In this document: positions 37,543 to 47,293 of the stretch, piece after piece
Layout of the letters: each line of letters opens with the position of its first letter
Numbering within the stretch: position 1 is the first letter of the stretch
Made by a program: the position numbers and the translations under genes
The notes under the pieces: model-generated
Databases searched by the model: none
Told to the model about the DNA's origin: nothing
The model's input: only the letters and a program-made list of their open reading frames with translations
NCBI RefSeq assembly: GCF_016827605.1
Contig: NZ_JAEPJQ010000002.1
Location: 124,001 to 188,000, forward strand
Length of the DNA: 64,000 nt
Direction: 5' to 3'
Source: Hyunsoonleella ulvae
GTDB lineage: Bacteria > Bacteroidota > Bacteroidia > Flavobacteriales > Flavobacteriaceae

Positions 37543-37612
37543 GGATAAAGAGGAACTGGATAGTTCCTCTTTATCCGCAAAAGAAACCCGAAACTTTCGT
37601 TTCGGGTTTTGT
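37543..37612 (+). terminator. Two consecutive perfect hairpins
   Basis: Hairpin 1: GGATAAAGAGGAACT (37543-37557) pairs perfectly over 15 bp with 37562-37576 around a 4-nt loop. Hairpin 2: AAACCCGAAA (37584-37593) pairs perfectly with 37600-37609 around CTTTCG and is followed by a T-rich tail. The second is a good plus-strand terminator for the sigma gene. The pair also insulates it from the convergent GH92 transcript. In the gap 37419-37731 the only other item is a copy of the integrase-upstream 13-mer at 37493-37505. Confidence 0.8.
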
Positions 37613-37731
37613 ATTTTTTAAAAGTACTAAGAACTAGTTGATATATAGAGTGCAAATTCGTAAATCTGACAAACAACGTTTGTTTTAGATTAATTATTTG
37701 TTTGAGGTTCTTTTTGGGCTCTACTGTTAAG

Positions 37732-40032
37732 TTAAATACTTCCCATCTCAAAAACCAATTCCCCGCCTTTAAGAATTTCGTCATGGGTAATATACTTTCT
37801 ATCTAATACGGTTCCATTTAAATTTACAGATTTAACAATGTAATTATCATCACTTAAGTTTTCTGCTTTTACTTTAAAGGCTTTTCCGTTAGGTAAGTTT
37901 ATGGTTGCTTCTTCTACTTGTGGTGCTCCTAAAATATACTCGCCTCCTGTAGGGTTTACTGGGTAAAACCCGAGTACTCCAAACATATACCATGCAGACA
38001 TTTGTCCGCAATCGTCATTTCCCATTAAACCATCTGGTTTGCTATAATAGTATTCATCAATTAATGTCTTTATTATTTTATCAGCTTTATGGGGTCTGTC
38101 ACTATACTTGTAAAGATAGGGTACATGATGGCAAGGTTCGTTACCATGCCAATACTGCCCGTAAGTGCCACGAAGTTCCCAAACCAAAGTACGTACCTCT
38201 GGGATTTCTTTTGAATAGAACATGGCATCTAGCTTATTACCAAATTCGGTTTTACCTCCCATAATATCTACCAAACCAGGAACATCATGTAACACATGAA
38301 ACTGATAATGATAAGCATTACCTTCAGTAAAATCTGAGCCTTTTAACCATTCGCCAACAACCTCAGTTGCATCTACATCTTTTTTAAATTCGCCTTTTGC
38401 ATTTTTTCCTCGCATAAAACCACTTTCCGTATCATACACATTTTTGTAAAATGATGCTCTGTTTCTTAAAAATTTGGCTTCTTTGGTTTTGCCTAACCTT
38501 TCAGCTAGTAAAGCACCAGCATAATCATCATAGGTGTTTTCTAACAAACGGGATACGGTTTCCCTGCCATCGTCTATTTTTGATAATTTTACATCATAGG
38601 GAATATAACCAAAGGAATCTATGAGCTTTACATGGTTTCTATAGTGTTCTTTTGTTAAGGAATTCCATACGGCATCGAAAACTTTGTCATCCGAATATCC
38701 TTTTGGTTTTATGCCTTTTAAATAGGCGTCTACAATAACGGGTACGGCATGATTACCTATCATGGTATGGGTTTCTTGCCCCCATAATTGCCATCGTGGT
38801 AGGTATCTATTAGCTTCTTTTGGATTTAAAGTATCCACCTTCATATACGTATAACTATCCATCATGGAGGTATTGATATCACTTACCAATTCTGGACTTA
38901 AAATGGTATACATGGGTTTGGCCGCACGATAAGTATCCCACAAAGAGAGGGTTGAATAATATTTACCACTGGTAGCTTTTTGAACTCCAGAACCTGAACT
39001 TCTAAATTTTCCATCTACATCTGCAATATTATTGGGCTGAATGTATAAATGATACAAACTGGTATAAAATGCTATCTTTTTATCGGCCTCGCCTTCTAAA
39101 GTAATTTTACTAAAAATGTCGTTCCACTTTTTATTTGTGCTGGTTCTCACTGCATCAAAACTGTTCCACGAAGGAATTTGTGCTTCCAGATTCTTTTTAG
39201 CTTCTTCTACTCCAACGGTTGATACGCCAATTTTTACTTCAAGTACAGCGCTATCTCCCATATCAAAATCCAAAATATATCTTGGCGCCTTTTCTTGTTT
39301 ATTATCGGGTGGTAACAGTTCGTTTTTATTGGTAATCTTGTTACTAAACTTTATAACATAATATAAATCCCGTTTCGCCCATTGACGTGCTTTTCTATAA
39401 CCAATTAAGGTATAATCGTCTTCAAACTGCTGATGCGCGTCTAAAACATTACCTGGTATATCCTTTACATTCCAAGTTACACCATATTGTAAATCTATAA
39501 GTAGTTTAGCATCTTTAGCAGTGTTGTAGGTATATCTGTGGTATGCCACATGCTCGGAAGCTGTAAGTTCTACTTGTACCTTAAAATCGTCTAAATACAC
39601 CTTGTAATACCCTGGTGTGGCTTCTTCACTTTCTTTTTTATATGTGGATTTATAATTGAATCGTGAATTACTGTTAATGGTATCTGTATTTAAGGGTTGT
39701 AACAAAATATCGGACAATGACGGACACCCTACTCCATTTAAATGTGTTTGCGTAAAACCAATAAGCCAAGGGTCGTTATACTGATATCCTGCTATATGGT
39801 CCGCTTCATAGCCTTTGTAGTAGGTATCATAAGACTCCGGACTTGGTTGTACCATTCCCAAAGGTGTTGTTGCTCCCGGAAATGTATGTCCATCATTTTG
39901 CGTACCTACAAATGGATTTACATACGCTGTATAATCTTCTACGGTCTCTTGGTTACCACATGAAAACATAAAGACAAAAAATAGTAGTACCATATTCTTT
40001 GTTACTGTGTTGAGCCATCCTTTTTTATTCAT
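37732..40032 (-). CDS. GH92 alpha-mannosidase, lipoprotein
   Basis: A 766-aa family GH92 exo-alpha-mannosidase, a calcium-dependent inverting enzyme that removes terminal alpha-linked mannose from N-glycans or alpha-mannans. The lipobox VFMFSC (Cys25) predicts membrane anchoring. The N-terminal beta-sandwich begins VNPFVGTQNDGHTFPGATTPLGM, a typical GH92 opening. The (alpha/alpha)6 domain holds LSLWDTYRAAKPMYTIL, FTEGNAYHYQF near residue 570 (which I take to be the general-acid segment), GNEPCHHVPYLYKY, and GNDDCGQMSAWYMFG near 670. All the conserved blocks are standard, so activity is likely. It is followed on the same strand by nothing, and preceded by a second, more divergent GH92 gene. 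Confidence 0.95.
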   Translation of the reverse strand: MNKKGWLNTVTKNMVLLFFVFMFSCGNQETVEDYTAYVNPFVGTQNDGHTFPGATTPLGMVQPSPESYDTYYKGYEADHIAGYQYNDPWLIGFTQTHLNGVGCPSLSDILLQPLNTDTINSNSRFNYKSTYKKESEEATPGYYKVYLDDFKVQVELTASEHVAYHRYTYNTAKDAKLLIDLQYGVTWNVKDIPGNVLDAHQQFEDDYTLIGYRKARQWAKRDLYYVIKFSNKITNKNELLPPDNKQEKAPRYILDFDMGDSAVLEVKIGVSTVGVEEAKKNLEAQIPSWNSFDAVRTSTNKKWNDIFSKITLEGEADKKIAFYTSLYHLYIQPNNIADVDGKFRSSGSGVQKATSGKYYSTLSLWDTYRAAKPMYTILSPELVSDINTSMMDSYTYMKVDTLNPKEANRYLPRWQLWGQETHTMIGNHAVPVIVDAYLKGIKPKGYSDDKVFDAVWNSLTKEHYRNHVKLIDSFGYIPYDVKLSKIDDGRETVSRLLENTYDDYAGALLAERLGKTKEAKFLRNRASFYKNVYDTESGFMRGKNAKGEFKKDVDATEVVGEWLKGSDFTEGNAYHYQFHVLHDVPGLVDIMGGKTEFGNKLDAMFYSKEIPEVRTLVWELRGTYGQYWHGNEPCHHVPYLYKYSDRPHKADKIIKTLIDEYYYSKPDGLMGNDDCGQMSAWYMFGVLGFYPVNPTGGEYILGAPQVEEATINLPNGKAFKVKAENLSDDNYIVKSVNLNGTVLDRKYITHDEILKGGELVFEMGSI

Positions 40033-40216
40033 TTTTTTCTGATTTAGCTGAAGGAACTATCAATCTACCCTATCGCTGTTAGTATTACGAAGCATCTCAT
40101 AATTTTTCAAGATACTTTAGTAGGTAAAACTATAGCATACATTTCTGCTTATAGTGGATAGATTCGTTTTAAACATGGACATATTATGCATAGTTGATTA
40201 TGGTTGAAAAATTACC

Positions 40217-42871
40217 TTAATCTTTTCCCCATTGGGTATTAGGCTCAGGTCCCATTTTAAATTCCAAAGTACTTCCACTCATAATATCATCGTGATGAAT
40301 CCATGACTTTTTATAAGGCTTTCCGTTAAGAGTTGCCGATTGGATATACACATTGTCTTTTGAGTTATTATGGGCTATTACCGTAAATTGTTTTCCATTA
40401 TCTAAATTTAAACGGACTTTATTAAACATAGGACTACCAATTTGGTATGTAGGATTACCGGGGCAAGTGGGATAAAAGCCCATGCTCCCAAAAATATACC
40501 ATGACGACATTTGCCCACAATCTTCGTTACCGGGCAATCCTCCTGGACCTGAAGAAAAATTCTCATTGAGTAAGGTTCTAATCAATTTTTGGGTTTTCCA
40601 AGGTGCTCCTATGTAATTGTACAGGTATGGGGAGTGCATGGAGTACTCATCGCCTACATAATAAAAATTGTTGCTAAAAAAGTGGTCTAGGTATGCCTCA
40701 AGCGCATCATCCCCTCCCATAAAATCTGCGAGTCCTTTAACATCGTGTGGCGCAAATAGGGTAATATTTCTAAAGTAATTTTCTCTATCCATATCTGAGC
40801 CATAAGCCCATCCGCTAATAGATGGGTCTGTAGGACTTCGCCAACTACCATCGGCATTTCGTCTCCTAACCAATTTTGTTTCTGGGTCTAAAAAGTTTTT
40901 GTAATACAATGAGCGAGCCATAAACTCATTATAGATAGCCTCTTTACCCATAGCCTTAGCCATTTGTGCAATGCAATAATCATCATAAGCAAATTCCAGG
41001 GTTCTAATAGCAGATTCTCCATATACATCAGTTGGTACATAACCCAACTTTTGGTATTCCGTAATACCCACACGTGCCACATAATGCCCTGTACCGGGTG
41101 TAGTTGCATTTTTCATCATAGCTTCAAAAGCCTTTTCTTCATCATAATCTCGCAGACCTTTTATGTAAGCATCAGCAATTACTGCATCGGCATGTGTACC
41201 GTGCATGATATTTGAGTATCCCGGACACGGCCATTTAGGCATCCATCCCCCTTCATCATAGGCATTCAACAAAGCTGTAATCATGGTTGAAACCCGCTCT
41301 GGCTCTAGCAGAATAAGCAGTGGGTGTTCTGAGCGAAATGTATCCCACAGCGAAAAATCGGTATACATCACTCCCGGCATTACCTTGCCATTAAAAGCAC
41401 TGTAATGGTAACCGTCTTCGGTCATATCTCTTGGTAACAGTAAACTACGCTGTAGTGCCGTATAGAATATCTTCTTTTGGTCTTCGGGGACTTCAATATG
41501 AATTTTATTCAATAGTTGATGCCATGATGATTTTGTTTCTTGTACTGTTTTTTCAAAATCCCAATGGTTTATCTCATTGTCTAAATTTTTTCTTGCTTGT
41601 TGCAAACTAATAAAAGAAGTCCCTATTTTAACCTGAACTTTTTCATCTTGATGGGTTTTAAACGACACATGAACAGCAGAAGACTCCGCACCATTTAGAG
41701 CTATTTCCCTTTTTTTATCCATTGTATATGCTCTGGGTTGCGCACACCCAAGTTTTAAGGTTGCGCCCCCAGTGTTTTCATAATACTCAAGTTTAATTGT
41801 GTAGGCTTCATTTGTGTTTAGTGCTATACTGTAGGTATCTGTGGTTGCGCCTCTATTGTGCCAAGAGTCAATCACAAGTTTATTATTTAGGTACAAACGC
41901 ACACCATCATCACTGGTTAGGTAAAAGGTATGCATTCCAGAAGTTTTTGGTACAAGTGTAGCGGTATATCGTATGGAAAATTTATCCGGGTTTACCGCTT
42001 TTGCTGGTTGGCCACTCCAGTTAAAATCAATCGTCCTATCTGTTCGCTTTAGCACAGGCTTGCCAGTTAAATCCATGGTATTGAAAAACTCGCCTTTAAA
42101 ACCATCTGGGAACAGTTGCATAGTGCTACTCATATTTGGTTTTGGCACTATAGCAAAATCATCAAAAGGTTTACTAAACTTAGCCACAAAATAGCATGCA
42201 AATTCTCGCCCTACATACCCCCTATTGCCTGCTCTTCCTGTATCATCGGTATATCCTTCTATCTCATTTTTCTCAGTATTTACATGAAAATACCCGTTTG
42301 CTAAAGGGTTATCCATAACGATATGTGATGCTTCCGATTTTGGAAAAGTAAACTGCAAAAACTTAGCTTTAGATACTGCGGTAAGTTCTGCTTTAACAGC
42401 ATAATCATCTAACGTTACCGAATAATAATGTGGCTTGGCAACTTCAGAATTATGATTAAAACTTGAGGCTCGTTCCTCTGGATTAACCTTTAAATCTCCC
42501 ACCATAGGCATGATGGTTAACGGACCATATTCAGACATAGATGCACCATTGGGATAGTGCGTACTGCGAAAGCCTTGTATCGTTTTATCTTCCCACCAAT
42601 ACGGTATATCTTTTTTTGCTGTTTGTGGAGTAATCTGGGTCATAGCAAAAGGCGCTCCAACACCGGGGTAGACATGTCCTTGAGGTAATTCGGCCTGACT
42701 TAATGTAGATGTACCAGACCAAGGTTTTGTGCCTATTCTTGTATCTACATCATCTAAATTGGTTGTACTATGGTTTTTTGGAGCTTCTTTCTCTTTTAAA
42801 TTACAGCTTAATACGCTTATAACTGCTAAAAGAACGATAGCCTTACTTCCTTTTTTTAATCTAAATATCAT
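40217..42871 (-). CDS. Divergent GH92 glycosidase with PA14 insert
   Basis: An 884-aa lipoprotein (lipobox SVLSC, Cys23) of the GH92 family. Its N-terminal sandwich opens with VDTRIGTKPWSGTSTLSQAELPQGHVYPGVGAPF. A PA14-like carbohydrate-binding module is inserted at about residues 297-378 (YLTSDDGVRLYLNNKLVIDSW). The catalytic domain retains FSLWDTFRSEHPLL and GNEDCGQMSSWYIFG (about 778). The family blocks EGNxxxY and GNEPxxH are replaced by DMDRENYFRNITLF and GDEYSMHSPYLYNY, so the specificity is probably not that of a common alpha-1,2-mannosidase. It is separated by 184 nt from the downstream GH92 gene, with no clear terminator between them. Divergent from the first GH38 gene. Confidence 0.92.
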   Translation of the reverse strand: MIFRLKKGSKAIVLLAVISVLSCNLKEKEAPKNHSTTNLDDVDTRIGTKPWSGTSTLSQAELPQGHVYPGVGAPFAMTQITPQTAKKDIPYWWEDKTIQGFRSTHYPNGASMSEYGPLTIMPMVGDLKVNPEERASSFNHNSEVAKPHYYSVTLDDYAVKAELTAVSKAKFLQFTFPKSEASHIVMDNPLANGYFHVNTEKNEIEGYTDDTGRAGNRGYVGREFACYFVAKFSKPFDDFAIVPKPNMSSTMQLFPDGFKGEFFNTMDLTGKPVLKRTDRTIDFNWSGQPAKAVNPDKFSIRYTATLVPKTSGMHTFYLTSDDGVRLYLNNKLVIDSWHNRGATTDTYSIALNTNEAYTIKLEYYENTGGATLKLGCAQPRAYTMDKKREIALNGAESSAVHVSFKTHQDEKVQVKIGTSFISLQQARKNLDNEINHWDFEKTVQETKSSWHQLLNKIHIEVPEDQKKIFYTALQRSLLLPRDMTEDGYHYSAFNGKVMPGVMYTDFSLWDTFRSEHPLLILLEPERVSTMITALLNAYDEGGWMPKWPCPGYSNIMHGTHADAVIADAYIKGLRDYDEEKAFEAMMKNATTPGTGHYVARVGITEYQKLGYVPTDVYGESAIRTLEFAYDDYCIAQMAKAMGKEAIYNEFMARSLYYKNFLDPETKLVRRRNADGSWRSPTDPSISGWAYGSDMDRENYFRNITLFAPHDVKGLADFMGGDDALEAYLDHFFSNNFYYVGDEYSMHSPYLYNYIGAPWKTQKLIRTLLNENFSSGPGGLPGNEDCGQMSSWYIFGSMGFYPTCPGNPTYQIGSPMFNKVRLNLDNGKQFTVIAHNNSKDNVYIQSATLNGKPYKKSWIHHDDIMSGSTLEFKMGPEPNTQWGKD

Positions 42872-43283
42872 AATAAGTACATTAACGATTGATAAAAAAA
42901 TTCTTGAAATGAATCATCTCCTAAGCTAAGATACAGGTATATTATACCATTGCATTTTAATTTCAAAGTGACAAAACTGAAGTTTATATTTAGATTTCCA
43001 CTTTCATGAGAACAATAGTTACTCAAAAAATATCGATACATAGTAACGAGACATTCTTTTGGTTAAATTTATAATTCCGTTTTTTTCTAAAATCAAGTAT
43101 TTCGACAAACAACACCTCCCAAAAGATAAAGAACCTTACTGAAAGGCTTAACATTAAAAAAATGAAATATTCCCCTTTGTTTTACAATAAATATCAGCCT
43201 TTTACCTTTTAATAATATCAATTTATTTTGATATATTTGAACCAACTAAACCGATTTAGTTAATCCAAAGATAATTCACAATT
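42872..43283. promoter_or_regulatory. Divergent regulatory region with palindrome
   Basis: This 412-nt gap separates the GH92 genes (minus) from the GH38 gene (plus). TATATTTG at 43232-43239 fits the -7 element for the plus gene, though no TTG sits at the right distance. Just downstream, AACTAAACCGATTTAGTT (43244-43261) is an 18-nt palindrome with a 7-bp perfect arm, well placed as an operator for repression, for instance by a LacI-type regulator. No gene is seen in the rest. Confidence 0.5.
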
Positions 43284-46200
43284 ATGAAACTAAAAGTCCT
43301 TATTACCATTTTATGTGTGTGTGTATTTTCAGTTTTTCAGCCTACGGCTTATGCTTTTAAAAACAAAACCGAAATAAAGACTTCCCCTTCTTTTCACGGT
43401 GGTTCTACTAGCGTTAGTCATATTCAAGAACTAAACACCAATTACCGTTTATACAACATTTGTAAAAATGATATTGAAGGTTATAGTAAAATGCTTTCAG
43501 GTTCAGAATTTTTCCTATACCCATCACTTCGGGAAGATATGAATATTTCTATGATTGCAAGAGCTACAACTGGCAAAATGGGCTTTGAGTTTTTAACCGG
43601 TAAAGTTCCAGAAAACTATCAAAAAGATATCGTCAACTTCTTTTTCTTAAGCGATATTGATTTTAATTTAAGGGAATCGTTTGACGTTTTTGTTAATGAC
43701 CAACATCTTTTAACCTTTAATTCCAATAAAGACGGCTCGTTATCGGTAACCGAAAATCCAGGCAATGGTAATGCTGAATATATTTTGATAAGACGGGATG
43801 CAAATGGCGATGGTATTGGAGCTTTTAGATTGTCGGTGCCTACCTCAAAAATTAAGAAAGGAGAAAGTGCCAAAATAAAAGTGATAGGTCGCAAAAAAAA
43901 TTCCAATTGTTGGTTTATGATTTTTAAGGGTACGGACGTGGTTGAGCGCATCAATAAATCAGTTACAGAAGAAATGGCATTCAGTATCAAACAGAAAGAT
44001 AATGTGCTTTATGTAGATGCACCTGCCCATTTTGCGGGCAAATCCATTCAATTAATTTCCGACGGAAAAAAGAGTAAACTAAAAACGTTTAAAGGTCAAG
44101 GCGAACTGGCAAAAGCGTCTTTCGAAATTAACGCCCCTAAACATAGTTTTGAGCTTATTTACAACAATGAAACCATAGCTGTAACTTTTGAAAAAGGCGA
44201 CGGCTCTGGTATGAAAACCGACATTGTTGGTTCATTTTTATACCATCATATGACCAACTACAATCCCTATTGGACCGCCTCTTTAGCCAAACTTTACAAA
44301 CCTGAATTCTTTGATGCCTACGATAATTTCTTCGATAAAAAATACGAAAAAGGTTTAGTTTCTATTATGAATTCCAGCCACCAAGATATTGCTTGGGTAG
44401 ATAGACCTTCGGTTTGTATTATTTTAAGAGATACGTTGCTATTAGCACCCGTTTTAAAGGATGCTTTTATACGCGACGATTATGGTTTTGATATTGAAGA
44501 TGGTTTAATGTTGCGTGAATACATAGACCGCCACCCAGGGTCTGAGGCACAAATTACAGAATTGCTCAATAGAAAATTAGTATCCGTTGGCGCCACCTAC
44601 AACTGCCCTTACGAAGATATGTACGATGCCGAAGACCAGGTAAGGCAATTGTATTTAGGTAAAAAATGGGTAAAAAAGACCTTTGGTGGATACGACTCTA
44701 AAGTATACTGGAATGTGGATGTACCCGGTAAAACCATGCAGTTGCCACAAATACTTAAAAAGGCAGGTGTAGATTATATGGTAATTAGCAGACACGCCAA
44801 AGGCATGTTCCATTGGGCGAGCCCAGATGGCAGTTCTGTGTTTACCTACTCCCCTGGCCACTACGGAAACGATTTATTGTATCTCACAAGAGATATGAAC
44901 AGCAAAATGAAATATGGCGCGGAGCAAGTATTGTGGTGGGAAAACAGTTTTGAAGATGGCAAAATACACACTCCGCTTTTGTCGAGCCAAGACATGTTAC
45001 CAGCCATTGATTATTCAGATTATATTGATACTTGGAATTCCTTTGAAAAAGTAAAGGATATCGACAGAAAAGAGATTGAAGTGAATTTACCAAAAATGGA
45101 ACTCATGACAGTTGATGAATATTTACCACTTGCCGAAAAACATGCCACCAAAGTAGATACTATTATGGGAGAGCGCCCCAATGTATGGGTGTATATTCAC
45201 GGGCCTGGGCATCATGATGCGTTAACTGCTAGCAGGGAAGCCTCTAAACTATTGCCATCTGCAGAAAAGTTTTTATCTATTGCCAATAAACTCGACCCTG
45301 TTAAAGCACCTTATCCGTTTGAGGCTTTTGATGAAGCGTGGCAAGCCAAGATTTATCCAGACCACGGCTGGGGCGGACATGATGGCGATGTTACCGATAA
45401 TTTGTTTAAAGAAAATCTGGTAAAATCGAGAACCATGGGGCAAAATCTTTTAAATGAAGGTTTAGATATCATTGCATCCAAAATCAAGAAAAATAAAAAA
45501 TTAGGAATGCCTATCGTCCTTTTTAACAGTTTATCTTGGGAAAGAACAGACCCAGTAACCACTACCTTACAGTTCCCTAAAGGCTATAAAAATGGTATTA
45601 CAATAGTTAATAAAGACAAAAAAATAATCCCATCACAAATTATAAATGCCAAATATCATGATGATGGAAGTCTAAAAAGTGCTGATGTTACTTTTATTGC
45701 AGAAAATATTCCATCGATAGGGTACGCCACGTATTATGTTCAAAATAAAAAAACAACCTTTGCCAACAATACCAATGCTTCAAAAAGTAATTACGAAAAC
45801 CCATATTACCGCATTAATTTTGAAAAGGGTGGGATGACTTCGGTTTTTGATAAGGAATTAAATAAAGACCTTTTTGATAATAGCGTATTTAAAACTGGAG
45901 ATGTATTTACCATGCAGTCTGTTGGTAATGGCGCTGGAGAGTTTGGAGATGTACAACAACCCACCATGGTAAACTATGACCAAGTGAGCACGCATAACCC
46001 TGAATGGGAAATTATTGAAAATGGCCCTATTTACACTAAATATAGGTTAGAACAGCCAATTAAGCATGCTATTGTAAGACAAGATGTAACGCTTTACCAT
46101 AACCTAAAACGTATTTATTTTGATACAACTTTACGTAATTGGTCAGGAGAACTTTACAGAGAATTTAGAACAGCATTCCCAGTAAACATGGAAAACCCTG

Positions 46201-46871
46201 AAATAGCCCATGAAGTGCCTTTTGGTACTGTAAGAGTTGGTAAAGATGAAATTGAAACCGCTGGCGAACGCTATACACCACTTTGTAAAGACGTACACCC
46301 AAGAGCTATTATCGATTGGATTTCTGCAACAGATGAAGATGTGGCTATAACACTAAGTTCTTCTGTGGCCGCCGCAGACTGGATAGACCCAACCGGTAAA
46401 ACCAACAGCAATATTTTACAACACGCATTATTAGCAAGTAGAACATCGTGCCATTGGGAAGGGAATGAATATTCTCAGGGTGGAAACCACGATTTTCATA
46501 ATGTACTAACCTCAACTAAAGCAGGTAGTGTATTAGGGCAAAAAATAGCAAAACAAAAAAATGAGCCTATTCAAGTTGTTGTGAACCCCATCACTACGTC
46601 AAAACCTTATTTATCGGAAAACTTGAGTTTCTTTTCTATTAATGCCGAAAATATTATTATTACTACCATTAAAAAAGCAGAGGATTCCGAAGATTTAATA
46701 GCAAGAATGTATAATGTAGAAGGTGGTACGGAAACCGTAAATGTGTCTTCGTATTTTGATATTAAATCCTATTATCATACAAACATTATCGAAGAAAATC
46801 CTGTGCCAGTTGCACCTCAATTGAAAATTGGCAAGTATGCGATAGAAACCTATGGTTTAAAAGTTGATTAA
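43284..46871 (+). CDS. GH38-type alpha-mannosidase, 1195 aa
   Basis: A large secreted enzyme with a Sec signal peptide (residues 1-25). About 330 residues of beta-rich N-terminal sequence precede a GH38 catalytic region. NSSHQDIAW gives the zinc ligands His366 and Asp368, and YWNVDVPGKTMQLPQIL places Asp479 as the candidate nucleophile. HGPGHHDALTASREASK and later beta-sandwich domains follow (IVLFNSLSWERTDPV, then RINFEKGGMTSVFDKELNKDL and VRQDVTLYHNLKRIYFDTTL). GH38 enzymes retain configuration and cleave alpha-mannosides, often internal alpha-1,3/1,6 or free oligosaccharide bonds. The long extra N-terminal part is unusual. A strong terminator ends the gene at 46893-46937, making it a single-gene transcript divergent from the GH92 pair. 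Confidence 0.92.
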   Translation: MKLKVLITILCVCVFSVFQPTAYAFKNKTEIKTSPSFHGGSTSVSHIQELNTNYRLYNICKNDIEGYSKMLSGSEFFLYPSLREDMNISMIARATTGKMGFEFLTGKVPENYQKDIVNFFFLSDIDFNLRESFDVFVNDQHLLTFNSNKDGSLSVTENPGNGNAEYILIRRDANGDGIGAFRLSVPTSKIKKGESAKIKVIGRKKNSNCWFMIFKGTDVVERINKSVTEEMAFSIKQKDNVLYVDAPAHFAGKSIQLISDGKKSKLKTFKGQGELAKASFEINAPKHSFELIYNNETIAVTFEKGDGSGMKTDIVGSFLYHHMTNYNPYWTASLAKLYKPEFFDAYDNFFDKKYEKGLVSIMNSSHQDIAWVDRPSVCIILRDTLLLAPVLKDAFIRDDYGFDIEDGLMLREYIDRHPGSEAQITELLNRKLVSVGATYNCPYEDMYDAEDQVRQLYLGKKWVKKTFGGYDSKVYWNVDVPGKTMQLPQILKKAGVDYMVISRHAKGMFHWASPDGSSVFTYSPGHYGNDLLYLTRDMNSKMKYGAEQVLWWENSFEDGKIHTPLLSSQDMLPAIDYSDYIDTWNSFEKVKDIDRKEIEVNLPKMELMTVDEYLPLAEKHATKVDTIMGERPNVWVYIHGPGHHDALTASREASKLLPSAEKFLSIANKLDPVKAPYPFEAFDEAWQAKIYPDHGWGGHDGDVTDNLFKENLVKSRTMGQNLLNEGLDIIASKIKKNKKLGMPIVLFNSLSWERTDPVTTTLQFPKGYKNGITIVNKDKKIIPSQIINAKYHDDGSLKSADVTFIAENIPSIGYATYYVQNKKTTFANNTNASKSNYENPYYRINFEKGGMTSVFDKELNKDLFDNSVFKTGDVFTMQSVGNGAGEFGDVQQPTMVNYDQVSTHNPEWEIIENGPIYTKYRLEQPIKHAIVRQDVTLYHNLKRIYFDTTLRNWSGELYREFRTAFPVNMENPEIAHEVPFGTVRVGKDEIETAGERYTPLCKDVHPRAIIDWISATDEDVAITLSSSVAAADWIDPTGKTNSNILQHALLASRTSCHWEGNEYSQGGNHDFHNVLTSTKAGSVLGQKIAKQKNEPIQVVVNPITTSKPYLSENLSFFSINAENIIITTIKKAEDSEDLIARMYNVEGGTETVNVSSYFDIKSYYHTNIIEENPVPVAPQLKIGKYAIETYGLKVD

Positions 46872-46892
46872 TAGTACAGTTGTTTTCCAAGA

Positions 46893-46937
46893 ACAAAGCC
46901 GATTATCTATAGTTTTAAGATAGTCGGCTTTGTATTT
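46893..46937 (+). terminator. Terminator after the first GH38 gene
   Basis: ACAAAGCCGATTATCT (46893-46908) pairs almost perfectly with AGATAGTCGGCTTTGT (46918-46933) over 16 positions with one mismatch, and is followed by ATTTTAAT. A clear intrinsic terminator shape, though with a short T run. Confidence 0.75.
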
Positions 46938-47013
46938 TAATACTTTTTTAAAATATGAGCTCGATGAATTATACACTTATAATCAATTATTTACGTGCAT
47001 CAAACATTGTAAC

Positions 47014-47098
47014 CATGTCATTCCGAGCGAGGAACGAGGAGGAATCTCATCATAATGAGATATCTCGTCGCTCATGCTTCGCTCTGTCGATATGACAA
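47014..47098. repeat. Flavobacterial inverted-repeat element
   Basis: A palindromic element with ends TGTCATTCCGAGCGAGGAA and TCGATATGACA, and an inner pair GAATCTCAT / ATGAGATATCTCG. It is the kind of 'TGTCATTCCGAGCG...AATCTC' interspersed repeat found in many Bacteroidota intergenic regions, here lying between a terminator and a regulator gene. It could form a long hairpin in either transcript. No coding content. The rest of the gap 46938-47293 shows nothing else. Confidence 0.75.
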
Positions 47099-47293
47099 AG
47101 TGCTATTTTTTTCATTATTCAAGTATAATATATGTATTGATATCTTAATCGAACTCACGTTAATATATTAATCACTACTTGAAAATTTTTGCCAATTAAG
47201 TTTTATAGAATGTGAATGAATTAACAAAACTTACCTAATGCTTATACTTGTAATAGAATGATAATTTTTAACTTTAGCTGAATTTAAAATTAA

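Noticed and set aside
37527-37784. 85-aa open frame on the minus strand before the GH92 stop
   Set aside because: It spans the two perfect hairpins, overlaps the GH92 3' end in another frame and has no recognisable pattern.
43619-43990. 123-aa frame antisense to the first GH38 gene
   Set aside because: Antisense shadow of a well-supported gene, with low-complexity composition.
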